A program made the translations under genes and the position numbers. From assembly GCF_005889725.1 (NCBI RefSeq), contig NZ_VCKX01000108.1, positions 1-37,433 on the forward strand: a stretch of 37,433 nucleotides of DNA. Direction: 5' to 3'. Source of the stretch: Nonomuraea zeae (lineage in GTDB: Bacteria; Actinomycetota; Actinomycetes; Streptosporangiales; Streptosporangiaceae). This document shows, one piece after another, positions 16,406-24,774 of this stretch; positions within the stretch are counted from its first letter, which is position 1; each line of letters starts with the position of its first letter. The notes below the pieces were generated by a model that was given only the letters and a program-made list of their open reading frames with translations, had not been told where the DNA came from and ran no database searches.

Positions 16406-18160
16406 ACGAAACGGTGCCTCACCGTCGCGGCCCTGGCACTGGCCCTGACGCTGGCCCTGGCGCCCGCCGTGAGCGCGGGCGGCACGGCCGGCGCCCAACC
16501 GGCGGAGCCGGCGTTCACGGCGGCGGGCCTGGCCAATCTGCCCGCGCTGCCGCCGGTGCTGGACTGCGCCGGCCTGACCGGCCTCGACCTGGGCGGCGTC
16601 ACCGACGCGCCGGTCACGATCCGGTCGGCGGCCGTCGTCACCACGGGCGCGCCCGCCCCCTACTGCGACGTCAGGGGGACCATCGCCCCCGCCGACATCA
16701 TCGTCCTGCGCCTGCCCGTCAACGGCTGGACGCAGCGCTACGTGCAGACCGGCTGCGGCGGCCTGTGCGGCAGCGCCAACATCGGCTACCCGCAGGCGGC
16801 CACCTGCCCGCCGATCGCGGACGGCACGGTCGCCAGCGCGACGACCGACATGGGCCACCAGGGCCAGAACGACGGCTCGTGGGCGGCGGGCAACCCGCAG
16901 GCGCAGATCGACTTCGCCTACCGCGGCGTGCACGTCACGGCCGAGGTCGCCAAGGCGATCATCACCAGGTTCTACGGCCGCCCGCCGGCCTACTCCTACT
17001 TCAACGGCTGCTCCGACGGCGGCCGGGAGGCGCTGATGGAGGCCCAGCGCTTCCCCGGCGACTTCGACGGCATCGCGGCCGGCGCCCCGGCGAACAACAT
17101 GGTCGTCCAGAACACCTTCCACCACGCGTGGAACGTCCTGGCCAACCGCGACCGGAACGGCGACTCCATCCTGCTCGCCGGCCGGCTCCCGCTGATCCAC
17201 GATGCCGTCCTGGCCGCCTGCGACGGGCTGGACGGCCTGCGGGACGGCGTGCTCGGCGACCCGCGGCGCTGCGGCTTCGACCCCGGCACGCTGGTGTGCG
17301 CGGCCGGCCAGGATCCCGCGACGTGCCTGTCGCCGGCCGAGGCCGCCGTGGTCCGCCGGCTGCACGACGGCGCGGTCGACGGGCGCGGCCGGCGGCTGGA
17401 GCCGGCGGTCGCCCACGAATGGGGCTCCGAGCTCGACTGGACGCTGTTCGTGCCGGCGGCGCAGGGCCAGCGGGTGGGCAGCGAGAGCTTCGTGCTGAGC
17501 TTCGCCCGCTACCTGGCCTACCCGAACGTGGTGAACCCGGACTGGCAGCTCGCCGACCTGAAGTTCACGGCCGAGTCGTTCTGGAACACGATGCAGTCCG
17601 CCTCCTACCTGTCCGCCATGGACCCGGACCTCGGCCGCTTCCAGCGCGGCGGCGGGAAACTGCTGCTCTGGCACGGCTGGAACGACCAGCACATCGCGCC
17701 GCGGAGCACGCTCGCCTACCACGACGCCCTGCGCAGGACGATGGGCGCGAAGGCCGTGGACAGCTTCACCCGGCTCTACCTCTTCCCCGGCGTCGCGCAC
17801 TGCGGCGGGGGCGAGGGGCCGAACACCTTCGACATCCTCACCCCGGTGATGGCGTGGGCGGAGAGCGGCCGGCCGCCCGGGAAGATCATCGCGTCGAACG
17901 TCACCGGCGGCGCCGTGACGCGTACCCGGCCGGTCTACCCCTACCCCGCGGTCGCCCGCTACGACGGCACCGGCAGCGCCGACGACGCGGCGAACTTCGT
18001 CGCCGCCACGCCGCGCCAGGAGCCGCGCGCCGACTACCGCTGGCTCGGCGAGCGGCTGTACTCCCACGGCTACCAGACGTGGTGCACGGCAGAGGGCACG
18101 GAGCTCCGCTGCCGGCCGTCCGAGACCTGGCTCACCCGCCGCGGGACGACCCGCGACTGA
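16343..18160 (+). CDS. Secreted tannase/feruloyl-esterase family hydrolase
   Basis: A 605-residue secreted serine esterase. After a short repeat-rich N-region comes a Sec signal peptide (CLTVAALALALTLALAPAVSA). The CS-D-HC catalytic signature of the tannase family is complete: Cys223-Ser224 in NGCSDGGRE, Asp448 in HGWNDQHIAP, and His486-Cys487 in GVAHCGGG. Family members cleave gallate, ferulate or other aromatic esters, and MHETase belongs here too; the exact ester cannot be told. Starts: TTG 16343 (AAAGGCGG about 9 nt upstream), or GTG 16364 or 16385, which lie in successive repeat units. Following the ABC importer, it may release an aromatic acid outside the cell that the importer takes in (inference). 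Confidence 0.88.
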   Translation: MRDLSGNVRDLPGNVRDLLGRTKRCLTVAALALALTLALAPAVSAGGTAGAQPAEPAFTAAGLANLPALPPVLDCAGLTGLDLGGVTDAPVTIRSAAVVTTGAPAPYCDVRGTIAPADIIVLRLPVNGWTQRYVQTGCGGLCGSANIGYPQAATCPPIADGTVASATTDMGHQGQNDGSWAAGNPQAQIDFAYRGVHVTAEVAKAIITRFYGRPPAYSYFNGCSDGGREALMEAQRFPGDFDGIAAGAPANNMVVQNTFHHAWNVLANRDRNGDSILLAGRLPLIHDAVLAACDGLDGLRDGVLGDPRRCGFDPGTLVCAAGQDPATCLSPAEAAVVRRLHDGAVDGRGRRLEPAVAHEWGSELDWTLFVPAAQGQRVGSESFVLSFARYLAYPNVVNPDWQLADLKFTAESFWNTMQSASYLSAMDPDLGRFQRGGGKLLLWHGWNDQHIAPRSTLAYHDALRRTMGAKAVDSFTRLYLFPGVAHCGGGEGPNTFDILTPVMAWAESGRPPGKIIASNVTGGAVTRTRPVYPYPAVARYDGTGSADDAANFVAATPRQEPRADYRWLGERLYSHGYQTWCTAEGTELRCRPSETWLTRRGTTRD

Positions 18161-18613
18161 GCCCGGATCCCAGCGCGGGATCCGCGCTCCCGAGCACGGC
18201 GTGGCCGGGAGCGGCACCGGGTCCGAGGCGATCTCGGACCCGGTGACCCACCGCCCCGGGAGAACCGCTCGGTCAGGCCGGCGTGGTGGGGCGAGGCCGG
18301 GTCCGCCGGCAGCGAGCAGGGGAGGACCGTCCGCCTCCGCGGCCGTCATGAAGCCGGAGCCGGTGCCCCCAGCCCGCTGAGGACGGCCGCGAACTTCCCC
18401 CGTCCCGCTGTCGCCGGTCTCGTGGACGAAGAACCCCTCGTCGCCGGCTGCGTACGGGGCGAGCCTGGCGGGCATCGAGGGGTGCGCGGCGTCGAAGCGC
18501 CGGCTTGTCCTGCGCAACGTGCAGGTCCGGCCCCGCGCCAGCCGAACCCTGACCCGGCGACGGCGTGTTGCATGCGGTCGGGGCTGAGGTGGGGGCTGTG
18601 TCGAGGTCGCGCG
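18161..18613. other. 453-nt intergenic region between convergent tannase and kinase genes
   Basis: Apart from the hairpin at 18216-18244 I see no gene or site I can support. Short open frames on both strands lack ribosome sites and recognisable sequence. Confidence 0.55.
18216..18244 (+). terminator. Strong hairpin terminator after the tannase gene
   Basis: A perfect 12-bp stem (ACCGGGTCCGAG / CTCGGACCCGGT) with loop GCGAT, 56 nt past the stop. It has no T-tract, as is common in actinomycetes. It could also end readthrough from the kinase on the other strand. Confidence 0.75.
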
Positions 18614-20101
18614 TCAGGACAGGTGGCAGGTGGCGCTGGGGACGAACATGTTGGCCGGCAGCTCACCCTCCGCCCGCGCGTAGTCCGGATATTTCCAGCG
18701 GCACAGCGCCGACGGGTCGAGCTTCGTGTCGGACCCCGCGCACCGCAGGTCGGCCCAGCCTCCGTACGAGTAGGAGGTGTAGCCCTGCGTCTTGCAGTAT
18801 TCGGTGACGTCGTTCCAGGTGAGCGTGCCCGTCGAGGGCGGGAGCTTCGGCGGGGCGGTGGTCTCCTTGCTGGAAGACGGCTTCGGCGTCGACTTGGCGG
18901 TCGGTTTCGGCGACGGCCGGGCCGTCGTGGGCGCGACCGTGTGCTTGCCGTCCGGCGTCGGATCCGGCTCGCGCGTGGCCGTCGTACGCGTGCGGGGTGC
19001 CTTGGTCGGTGCCGCGGCGGCAGGGCTGCGGGCGAGGTCGGCCTCCTCGCCCATCATCGCGCTGAGGGACGCCTCCGGGTGCGGCGTACGGCTGCCCGTC
19101 GTCATCGGGGTCGCGGCGGGTGGGGACACCGAAGGGCTCAGGGCCGGGCCGGCCGCCTGCTGCTGGGCCGTGGCGGGCCCCAGGGCGTAGAAGCAGGCGG
19201 CGGTGACGACGAGGGCCGCGGCTCCCGCGGCCACGGCGAGCGTACGCCGGCGACCGGCCGTCCCCGCCGGGACGCTCTGCCAGGCGGGCACGGGCAGCGC
19301 GCGGAGGCGTTCGACCACCTGGGCCGCGGTGGGCCGCCGGGACGGGTCCTTGGCCAGGCACTCCTGCAGCAGGCGGCGGAAGCGCACCTCCAGCCCGCTC
19401 ACGTCGGGCTCGCTCTGCAGGACCGCGTGCAGGGTCGAGGGGATGGCTTCGCCGCCGAAGGCCCGGTTGCCGGTGGCCGCGTAGTACATGGTCGCGGCCC
19501 AGGCGAACAGGTCGGCGGGCGGCCCCACCTCACCGTCCGCGATCTGCTCCGGCGCCATGTAGGCGGGGCTGCCGATCGGCTGGCTGCTGACGAGCGACTG
19601 GCTCAGGTCAAGCGCCTTGGCGATGCCGAAGTCGATCACCACCGGCCCGTCGGGGCCGAGCAGCACGTTGCCCGGCTTGAAGTCCCTGTGCACCACCCCG
19701 GCCGCGTGGATCGAGGCCAGCGCCGTCGCGGTGTTGATCGCCAGCCGCTGCAGCGCCGCCGCGCCGCGCGGGCCGTTCTCCCGTACCGAATCCTGCAGGG
19801 AGGGCCCGTCCACGAGCTCGCTCACGATGTACGGTCTGGCCTCGGCGAAGCCGGTGTCGAGCATCTGCGCCGTGCAGAACGGCGCGACCCGCTTGGCCGT
19901 CTCCACCTCGCGCAGGAACCGCGCGCGGGCCTGGCCGTCGGTGATCAGGTGGGGATGCAGGAGCTTGATCGCGACGAGGACGCCGTCGGGGCCCCGGCCC
20001 GCGTACACCGTGCCCTGCCCGCCCGATCCGAGCCGCCCTTCGAGGCGGTAGGGGCCGGTCGTGGCGGGATCGCCCGGGACCAGGCTCGCTAGCTCGGGCA
20101 C
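18614..20101 (-). CDS. Transmembrane serine/threonine protein kinase with Cys-containing C-terminal domain
   Basis: A 495-residue PknB-like kinase. Its cytosolic kinase domain has the G-loop GSGGQG (25-30), Lys46, HRDFKPGN with Asp140, DFG (157-159) and APE (183-185). One membrane helix lies near 287-307 (TLAVAAGAAALVVTAACFYAL). A long Pro/Ser/Thr-rich stalk follows, then a ~65-residue outer domain with four cysteines (TEYCKTQGYTSYSYGGWADLRC, SALCRWKYP, SATCHLS) instead of PASTA repeats. GTG 20101 is chosen because GAGGAGG lies 5 nt upstream; the longer frame to 20125 overlaps that site. The outer domain is the likely sensor, perhaps of a ligand at the cell wall (inference). Confidence 0.92.
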   Translation of the reverse strand: MPELASLVPGDPATTGPYRLEGRLGSGGQGTVYAGRGPDGVLVAIKLLHPHLITDGQARARFLREVETAKRVAPFCTAQMLDTGFAEARPYIVSELVDGPSLQDSVRENGPRGAAALQRLAINTATALASIHAAGVVHRDFKPGNVLLGPDGPVVIDFGIAKALDLSQSLVSSQPIGSPAYMAPEQIADGEVGPPADLFAWAATMYYAATGNRAFGGEAIPSTLHAVLQSEPDVSGLEVRFRRLLQECLAKDPSRRPTAAQVVERLRALPVPAWQSVPAGTAGRRRTLAVAAGAAALVVTAACFYALGPATAQQQAAGPALSPSVSPPAATPMTTGSRTPHPEASLSAMMGEEADLARSPAAAAPTKAPRTRTTATREPDPTPDGKHTVAPTTARPSPKPTAKSTPKPSSSKETTAPPKLPPSTGTLTWNDVTEYCKTQGYTSYSYGGWADLRCAGSDTKLDPSALCRWKYPDYARAEGELPANMFVPSATCHLS

Positions 20102-20135
20102 CGCGCCTCCTCGGCGGCGGCGCACCCGGTGGCGC

Positions 20136-20348
20136 TCAGAGCGCTGCCCTCAGGTACGCGATCGGCCGGCCGGGCGGGAGCTGGGCGCCCGGCCCTTCGG
20201 CGGCCGCGGTGAGCATCAGCACGAAGACGTCCTCCGGGGGTGTCTGCTCAGGGAGCCGGATGCCCGACGGCCCGGCCATGCCGACCCGGATCCCGGCGTC
20301 GGCCGCGTCACGGAGGGCGAGGCCGGCCGTGCGCCCGCCGGTCTCCAT
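20136..20348 (-). CDS. Small hypothetical protein upstream of the kinase
   Basis: A 70-residue frame on the kinase strand, ending 34 nt before the kinase start. It has an ATG with AGGGAAGG about 9 nt upstream. The sequence (METGGRTAGLALRDAADAG.., PPEDVFVLMLTAAAEGPG) has no family I recognise, no signal peptide and no membrane helix. Codon use looks coding, but on this GC-rich strand that is weak evidence. Confidence 0.4.
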   Translation of the reverse strand: METGGRTAGLALRDAADAGIRVGMAGPSGIRLPEQTPPEDVFVLMLTAAAEGPGAQLPPGRPIAYLRAAL

Positions 20349-20363
20349 GAGGCACGCCTTCCC

Positions 20364-20384
20364 TTAGTTACTGGGCCTAACTTA
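20364..20384 (-). promoter_or_regulatory. Imperfect inverted repeat between divergent genes
   Basis: TTAGTTA, 7 nt, TAACTTA (arms match 6 of 7) is the most AT-rich site of this stretch. It lies just upstream of the small hypothetical gene and ~120 nt before the phospholipase D gene; possible MarR- or TetR-type operator. Confidence 0.35.
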
Positions 20385-20502
20385 GAGGCATGATCAGCTC
20401 GGCGCAAGGCCGGGCGGGCGCAGCTCCGGCGTTTTCCCCGGCCAAGCTGGGGAAGTCCCCGCGTGGCACCACATTGTGATCATTTTGGAAAGGTGAACAT
20501 CG

Positions 20503-21684
20503 ATGCTGCTCCCCCAGACGGCCGGTGATGAGCGCGTCCAGCGGCTGCGCCGCCGGCTGGAGCGTCTGATCGGCGTCGCCGCGACCGAGGGCAACACCCT
20601 GTCGGTGCTGCGGAACGGCGATGAGATCTTCCCCGCCATGCTGGCCGCGATCCGCCAGGCCCGCCACACGGTCGACATGATGACGTTCGTCTACTGGCGC
20701 GGTCAGATCGCGCACGACTTCGCCACCGCGCTGGCCGAGAAGGCCGCGGAGGGCGTACGGGTGCGGCTGCTGCTGGACGGGTTCGGCGGGCGGCTGATCG
20801 AGCAGAACCTGCTGGACGCGATGGACCGCGCAGGCGTTCACATCGCCTGGTTCCGCAAGCCGTTGTGGCTGTCGCCGTTCAAGCAGAACCATCGCTGCCA
20901 CCGCAAGGTGCTCGTCGTCGACGCGGAGACCGCCTTCACCGGCGGCGTCGGCATCGCCGAGGAATGGTGCGGCAACGCCAGCGGTCCCGGCGAATGGCGC
21001 GACACCCACGTGCAGCTCACCGGCCCCGCCGTGGACGGCCTGGCCGCCGCCTTCGCGCAGAACTGGGCCGAGTGCCACGACGGCGCCCTGTTCGACGACC
21101 ACGACCAGTTCCCCGAGCACCCGCAGGACGGCACCTCGGTCGTACAGGTGGTGCGCGGCTCGGCCAGCGTCGGCTGGCAGGACATGCAGACGTTGCTGCG
21201 CGTGGTGATCGCCTCCGCCCAGGAGCGGCTGCGCCTGGCCACCGCCTACTTCGCGCCGGACCGCTACTTCATCGACCTGCTGTGCCAGGCGGCCGGGCGC
21301 GGCGTCGAGATCGACATCCTGCTGCCCGGCCCGCACACCGACAAGCGCGTGTGCCAGCTCGCCGGCCAGCGCTTCTACCAGGACCTCACCGCCTGCGGGG
21401 TGCGGCTGTGGCACTACCAGCCGACCATGATGCACGCCAAGGTCCTCACCATGGACGGCATCGCCAGCCTGGTCGGCTCCACCAACATCAACCGCCGCTC
21501 GCTCGACCACGACGAGGAGGTCATGCTCGCCGTGCTGGACGCCGGCCTCACCGAGCAGCTCGACGCGCACTTCGACGAAGATCTGGAGCAGAGCGTGCCC
21601 ATCGACCCCGCCCGCTGGCGGCGCCGCCCGACCCTGCAGCGCGTCCAGGAGGCCGCCGTCGTCCCGATCAGGCGCTTCCTGTGA
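20503..21684 (+). CDS. Phospholipase D / cardiolipin synthase family protein
   Basis: A 393-residue enzyme with two PLD half-sites: H-x-K-x4-D at His133, Lys135, Asp140 (CHRKVLVVD), followed by GGVGIAEEW, and again at His311, Lys313, Asp318 (MHAKVLTMD), followed by SLVGSTNINRRS. Two HKD motifs and this spacing are typical of cardiolipin synthases, which transfer a phosphatidyl group through a phosphohistidine. Unlike ClsA it lacks the two N-terminal membrane helices and so would be a peripheral membrane enzyme. ATG 20503 follows GGAAAGG at good spacing. The call to family is firm; the acceptor is not known. Confidence 0.88.
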   Translation: MLLPQTAGDERVQRLRRRLERLIGVAATEGNTLSVLRNGDEIFPAMLAAIRQARHTVDMMTFVYWRGQIAHDFATALAEKAAEGVRVRLLLDGFGGRLIEQNLLDAMDRAGVHIAWFRKPLWLSPFKQNHRCHRKVLVVDAETAFTGGVGIAEEWCGNASGPGEWRDTHVQLTGPAVDGLAAAFAQNWAECHDGALFDDHDQFPEHPQDGTSVVQVVRGSASVGWQDMQTLLRVVIASAQERLRLATAYFAPDRYFIDLLCQAAGRGVEIDILLPGPHTDKRVCQLAGQRFYQDLTACGVRLWHYQPTMMHAKVLTMDGIASLVGSTNINRRSLDHDEEVMLAVLDAGLTEQLDAHFDEDLEQSVPIDPARWRRRPTLQRVQEAAVVPIRRFL

Positions 21685-21688
21685 CCGG

Positions 21689-21716
21689 CTGACACGCCCG
21701 CGGGGTGACCTAGGCT
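21689..21716 (+). promoter_or_regulatory. Promoter of the acetyltransferase gene, probably leaderless
   Basis: CTGACA (21689-21694), 16 nt, TAGGCT (21711-21716). The GTG start lies 8 nt after the -10 box, so transcription should begin at or next to the start codon. Confidence 0.5.
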
Positions 21717-21723
21717 CTCTCGG

Positions 21724-22194
21724 GTGAACAGCCTGAAGATCCGGCCGAGGAGCCGTGCCGACCTGGACGCATGCGTCGAAGCTCTCGCCCAGGTCCAGGC
21801 GGCCGACCGCTATCCCGTGGACTGGCCGGACGATCCGGCCGGCTGGCTGACGCCGGGCGACGGGCTCAGGGCCTGGATCGCGGTCGAGGCGGGGGCCGTG
21901 CTCGGGCACGTGGCGCTCACCCCTGACATGGAGGTCACCCGCCTGTTCGTCGTCCCCGCCGCCCGTGGCCGCGGCCTGGCCGCCCTGCTGCTCGACGCCG
22001 TACGCGCCGCCGTGCCCGTCCCGCTCAAGCTGGAGGTCTCCTCCGAGGGCCTGGCCGCCATCGCGTTCTACGAGAGGTCCGGCTGGCGCCGGGTCGGCAG
22101 CAGCCGCGCCGGCTGGCTCAACGCGGCGGGCGAGCCCGCCCTGGTCCACCACTACGTGAGCCCGCCCGGCCGGCGGTCTCCCACGATGTCGTGA
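21724..22194 (+). CDS. GNAT family N-acetyltransferase
   Basis: A 156-residue acetyltransferase. N-terminal KIRPRSRADLDACVEALAQVQ is the usual first strand-helix. The acetyl-CoA pyrophosphate loop is VVPAARGRGLAALLLDAV (the R/Q-x-x-G-x-G/A pattern), and the late AIAFYERSGWRRVG strand is typical. The substrate is unknown. GTG 21724 lies 8 nt past a good -10 box with no ribosome site, so the mRNA is probably leaderless. Confidence 0.88.
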   Translation: MNSLKIRPRSRADLDACVEALAQVQAADRYPVDWPDDPAGWLTPGDGLRAWIAVEAGAVLGHVALTPDMEVTRLFVVPAARGRGLAALLLDAVRAAVPVPLKLEVSSEGLAAIAFYERSGWRRVGSSRAGWLNAAGEPALVHHYVSPPGRRSPTMS

Positions 22195-22250
22195 GCTCCG
22201 CCCGACCACGACGGACTCGCGGGAAGACGATCCGGGCATCCGGCGAAGAG

Positions 22251-22273
22251 TGAGTGATCGTCACCATCACTCA
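22251..22273 (+). promoter_or_regulatory. 8-bp inverted repeat upstream of the second sigma operon
   Basis: TGAGTGAT, 7 nt, ATCACTCA; perfect arms, 31 nt before the sigma start. Operator or mRNA leader stem. Confidence 0.45.
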
Positions 22274-22303
22274 TGAAGGCAGGCCGATGACGGAGACAAC
22301 AAC

Positions 22304-22876
22304 GTGATCGCCGACGCGGGCGAACAGGTCACCGACGCCGAGCTCGTCGCCCGGTACCGGCGCGACCCCGACCTGTTCACCACCGTGCACGACCGCTACT
22401 ACCGCGACATCTACCTGTACGCGGCCGGCCGGCTGGACACGCAGATCGCCGAGGACATCACGGCCGAGACGTTCCTGCTGGCCTTCGACCGGCGCGACCG
22501 GTTCGACCCGGAGCGCGGGGGACTGCGGCCCTGGCTGTTCGGCATCGCCACCAACCTGATCGCCAGGCACCGGCGCAAGGAGAGCCGCCATTACCGGGCA
22601 CTGGCCCGGCTCGGTCCCGAGCCCGCCGCAGAAGGCCACGAGAACCGGGTCGTCGCCTCCGTCGCCGCTCAGCGCATGCAGCCGCACCTGGCCAAGGGGC
22701 TCGCCGCGCTGTCCGGCGGGGAGCGCGACGCTCTCCTGCTGGTGGCCCTGGGCCAGCTCAGCTACGACGAAGTGGCCCAAGCGCTCGGCATCGCCGCCGG
22801 CACGGTGGGCTCCAGGCTCAGCCGAGCGCGCGCGAAGATCCACGCTCTCATCGACCAGGAGACCGCAAATGGATGA
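22304..22876 (+). CDS. ECF RNA polymerase sigma factor (partner of CU044_5270-type protein)
   Basis: A 190-residue group IV sigma. Region 2: FTTVHDRYYRDIYLYAAGRL, EDITAETFLLAF, GLRPWLFGIATNLIARHRR. Region 4: LAALSGGERDALLLVALGQLSYDEVAQALGI with helix-turn-helix GTVGSRLSRARAKI. GTG 22304 has GGAG about 8 nt upstream. Its stop overlaps the next gene by 8 nt, so the two are translationally coupled. In this sigma group the downstream membrane protein is taken as the anti-sigma-like partner (family knowledge). No gene in the window is an obvious target. Confidence 0.92.
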   Translation: MIADAGEQVTDAELVARYRRDPDLFTTVHDRYYRDIYLYAAGRLDTQIAEDITAETFLLAFDRRDRFDPERGGLRPWLFGIATNLIARHRRKESRHYRALARLGPEPAAEGHENRVVASVAAQRMQPHLAKGLAALSGGERDALLLVALGQLSYDEVAQALGIAAGTVGSRLSRARAKIHALIDQETANG

Positions 22877-23711
22877 TCTGACCGCACTCGCCACCCTCCT
22901 GGCCAAGCCCGAGCCGCCCGCCGAAGCGATCACGCGCAGCAGAGGCCGGCTCCAGGACCGGATGCGAGGCCGGGCGCGGCGCCGGACCGGGTGGCGGGTG
23001 CCCGCGTTCACCCTGGCCACCGCCGCCGCGGCGGTCGTGGCCCTGCTGGTCACGGGCGTGATCGCGCCGGCCGCCGCACCGGTCTCAGGCAGGGAGGTCC
23101 TGCTCATGGCCGCTGCCAGCGCGGAACGCACGCCCCAAGGTGCCGGAACCTACTGGCACGTCGAACGTGAGATGCAGGACGTGGGGCGCCAGGAGAGCTG
23201 GACCACGCGCGACGGGCGGCGCTGGTCCAAGGGCGCTCCGGGTGACCCTCCCGGCGTCGTCGTACCTGACCGGGCCTCGCTCGTACTCAAGGGAGCCGAG
23301 GTGAGCTTCGAGGACCTCGAAAGGCTGCCGGCGGAGCCCGAGGCGTTGAAGGCGTGGCTCACCCGGCTCAAGGGGCGTGACAGTGCCATGACCGTATCGG
23401 AGCAGCGCGGCGACCCTCTCTTCTCGCTTCTCTCGCTGATCTCGGAGCTGCCGGCGCCGCCGGAGGTCCGGGCCGCGGCGTTCCAGGCACTCGCCACGAA
23501 TCCGGCAGTGAAGAGCATGGGTGCGGTCGAAGGCGGGCAGGAGCTGCGGTTTCCCTCTTCTGACACCACGTGGGAGATCAAGCTGGTCGTCGATCCCGAG
23601 ACGGGGCAGGTGACGCGTACCAACTATCTCGCCGGCATCGACGGGAGCGCGTCGTTGAGCACGAGATTCATCAAGGTGACCACCGGCTGGACGGACCAGC
23701 CTCCCCGCTAG
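22869..23711 (+). CDS. CU044_5270 family membrane protein, probable sigma partner
   Basis: A 280-residue protein with a short basic cytosolic N-terminus (RGRLQDRMRGRARRRTGWRVP), one membrane helix (ALATAAAAVVALLVTGVI-like, near residues 47-67) and an extracytoplasmic domain. That domain carries the family pattern: LLMAAASAERTPQGAGTYWHVEREM, then WTTRDGRRWSKG, and a late VDPETGQVTRTNYL strand. CU044_5270 proteins are regularly encoded directly after an ECF sigma and probably bind it through the N-terminus while the outer part senses a signal; this is inferred, as no classical anti-sigma motif is visible. The 8-nt overlap with the sigma gene supports stoichiometric production. Confidence 0.82.
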   Translation: MDDLTALATLLAKPEPPAEAITRSRGRLQDRMRGRARRRTGWRVPAFTLATAAAAVVALLVTGVIAPAAAPVSGREVLLMAAASAERTPQGAGTYWHVEREMQDVGRQESWTTRDGRRWSKGAPGDPPGVVVPDRASLVLKGAEVSFEDLERLPAEPEALKAWLTRLKGRDSAMTVSEQRGDPLFSLLSLISELPAPPEVRAAAFQALATNPAVKSMGAVEGGQELRFPSSDTTWEIKLVVDPETGQVTRTNYLAGIDGSASLSTRFIKVTTGWTDQPPR

Positions 23712-23780
23712 GGGGCAGCGGCCGGGCCGGCCGGTTCGGCGGAATCGCCATGGGGGCTGGAAATGGGGAGGATAGGCCCC

Positions 23781-24728
23781 ATGACCTTCTCTGATGACCA
23801 TTCTGTTGATCGTGTGCGCCCGCTCGGCGGCACCGGGCTCTCGGTCAGCTCGATAAGCCTGGGCACCTCGTTTCTGGGCAACCCGCCGCAGCCGGACGGC
23901 TCGCCCGCGCCGGAGTCGGCGGAGCTGGCGCGGACGCTGCTCGCGGGCCCGTACGCGGTGATCGACACGTCCAACAACTACGCGGGAGGCCGCAGCGAGA
24001 CCGCGCTCGGGCGGGCGATCGCGGAACACGGGCTGCCCGCCGGGCGCAGCGTCGTCACCAAGGCTGACGCCGACCCGGAGACGGGCCGTTTCGACCGGGA
24101 TCGCGTCTGGCGCTCCTTCGAGGAGAGCACGGCGCGGCTTGGGCTGGAGACGTTGCCGCTGCTGCACCTGCACGATCCGTACACGGTGACGGTGGAGGAG
24201 GCGCTGGCGCCGGGCGGGGCCGTGCAGGGCCTGGTCGAGCTGCGCGAGCAGGGGCTGGTCGGCGCGATCGGCGTGGCCGCCGGCGAGATCGGGCTCATGA
24301 CCCGGTACGTGACCAGCGGCGCCTTCGACGTGCTGCTCACGCACAACCGCTACACCCTGGTCGACCGGCGCGCCGAGGCGCTGATGGCCGAGGCGGCGCG
24401 GCGCGGCATGGGCGTCTTCAACGCGGCCCCGTTCGGCGGCGGCCTGCTGGCCGGGCGCGGCACCCGCTACGCCTACCGGGAGGCCTCGCCGGAGCTGCTG
24501 GCCTGGACCGAGCGCGCCCGCGAGCTGTGCCGTACGTGGTCGATCGACCTGTCGGCGGCGGCCCTGCACTTCTCGATGCGCTGCCCGCTGATCCACTCCA
24601 CGGTGGTCGGCGTGAGCCGGCCCGAGCGGATCGAGCAGCTGGAGAAGCTGCGCCTGACCACGATCCCCGACGACTTCTGGCCCGAGCTGGACGCACTGGG
24701 CACGCCGCCCTCCACCGTCGACGACTGA
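23781..24728 (+). CDS. Aldo/keto reductase, aldose-dehydrogenase-like
   Basis: A 315-residue NAD(P)-dependent oxidoreductase on a TIM barrel. The catalytic tetrad is visible: Asp in VIDTSNNY, Tyr in the same motif (NNYAGG), Lys in VVTKADAD and His in LLHLHDPY. GRSETALGRAI and the DPYTVTVEEAL segment resemble the D-threo-aldose/L-fucose dehydrogenase and pyridoxal dehydrogenase subgroup. ATG 23781 is chosen because GGGGAGG lies 10 nt upstream; the ATG at 23763 precedes that site. Convergent with the riboflavin fusion gene, with a shared terminator between. Confidence 0.88.
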   Translation: MTFSDDHSVDRVRPLGGTGLSVSSISLGTSFLGNPPQPDGSPAPESAELARTLLAGPYAVIDTSNNYAGGRSETALGRAIAEHGLPAGRSVVTKADADPETGRFDRDRVWRSFEESTARLGLETLPLLHLHDPYTVTVEEALAPGGAVQGLVELREQGLVGAIGVAAGEIGLMTRYVTSGAFDVLLTHNRYTLVDRRAEALMAEAARRGMGVFNAAPFGGGLLAGRGTRYAYREASPELLAWTERARELCRTWSIDLSAAALHFSMRCPLIHSTVVGVSRPERIEQLEKLRLTTIPDDFWPELDALGTPPSTVDD

Positions 24729-24735
24729 CCCCGGC

Positions 24736-24760
24736 CCGGGAGGCGCGGGACGCCTCCCGG
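24736..24760. terminator. Bidirectional terminator between convergent genes
   Basis: A perfect 10-bp stem CCGGGAGGCG / CGCCTCCCGG with loop CGGGA, between the aldo/keto reductase stop (24728) and the riboflavin fusion stop (24775). Confidence 0.75.
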
Positions 24761-24774
24761 ACCGGGCCCTGCGG

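Noticed and set aside
16355..18517. A 720-codon minus-strand frame opposite the tannase gene
   Set aside because: It is the shadow of a gene with a complete catalytic signature and signal peptide, and has no recognisable content.
18346..18600. Possible pseudogene remnant on the minus strand in the gap before the kinase
   Set aside because: Fragments such as GDEGFFVHETGDSGTG read protein-like across frames, but I can name no family and see no start or ribosome site.
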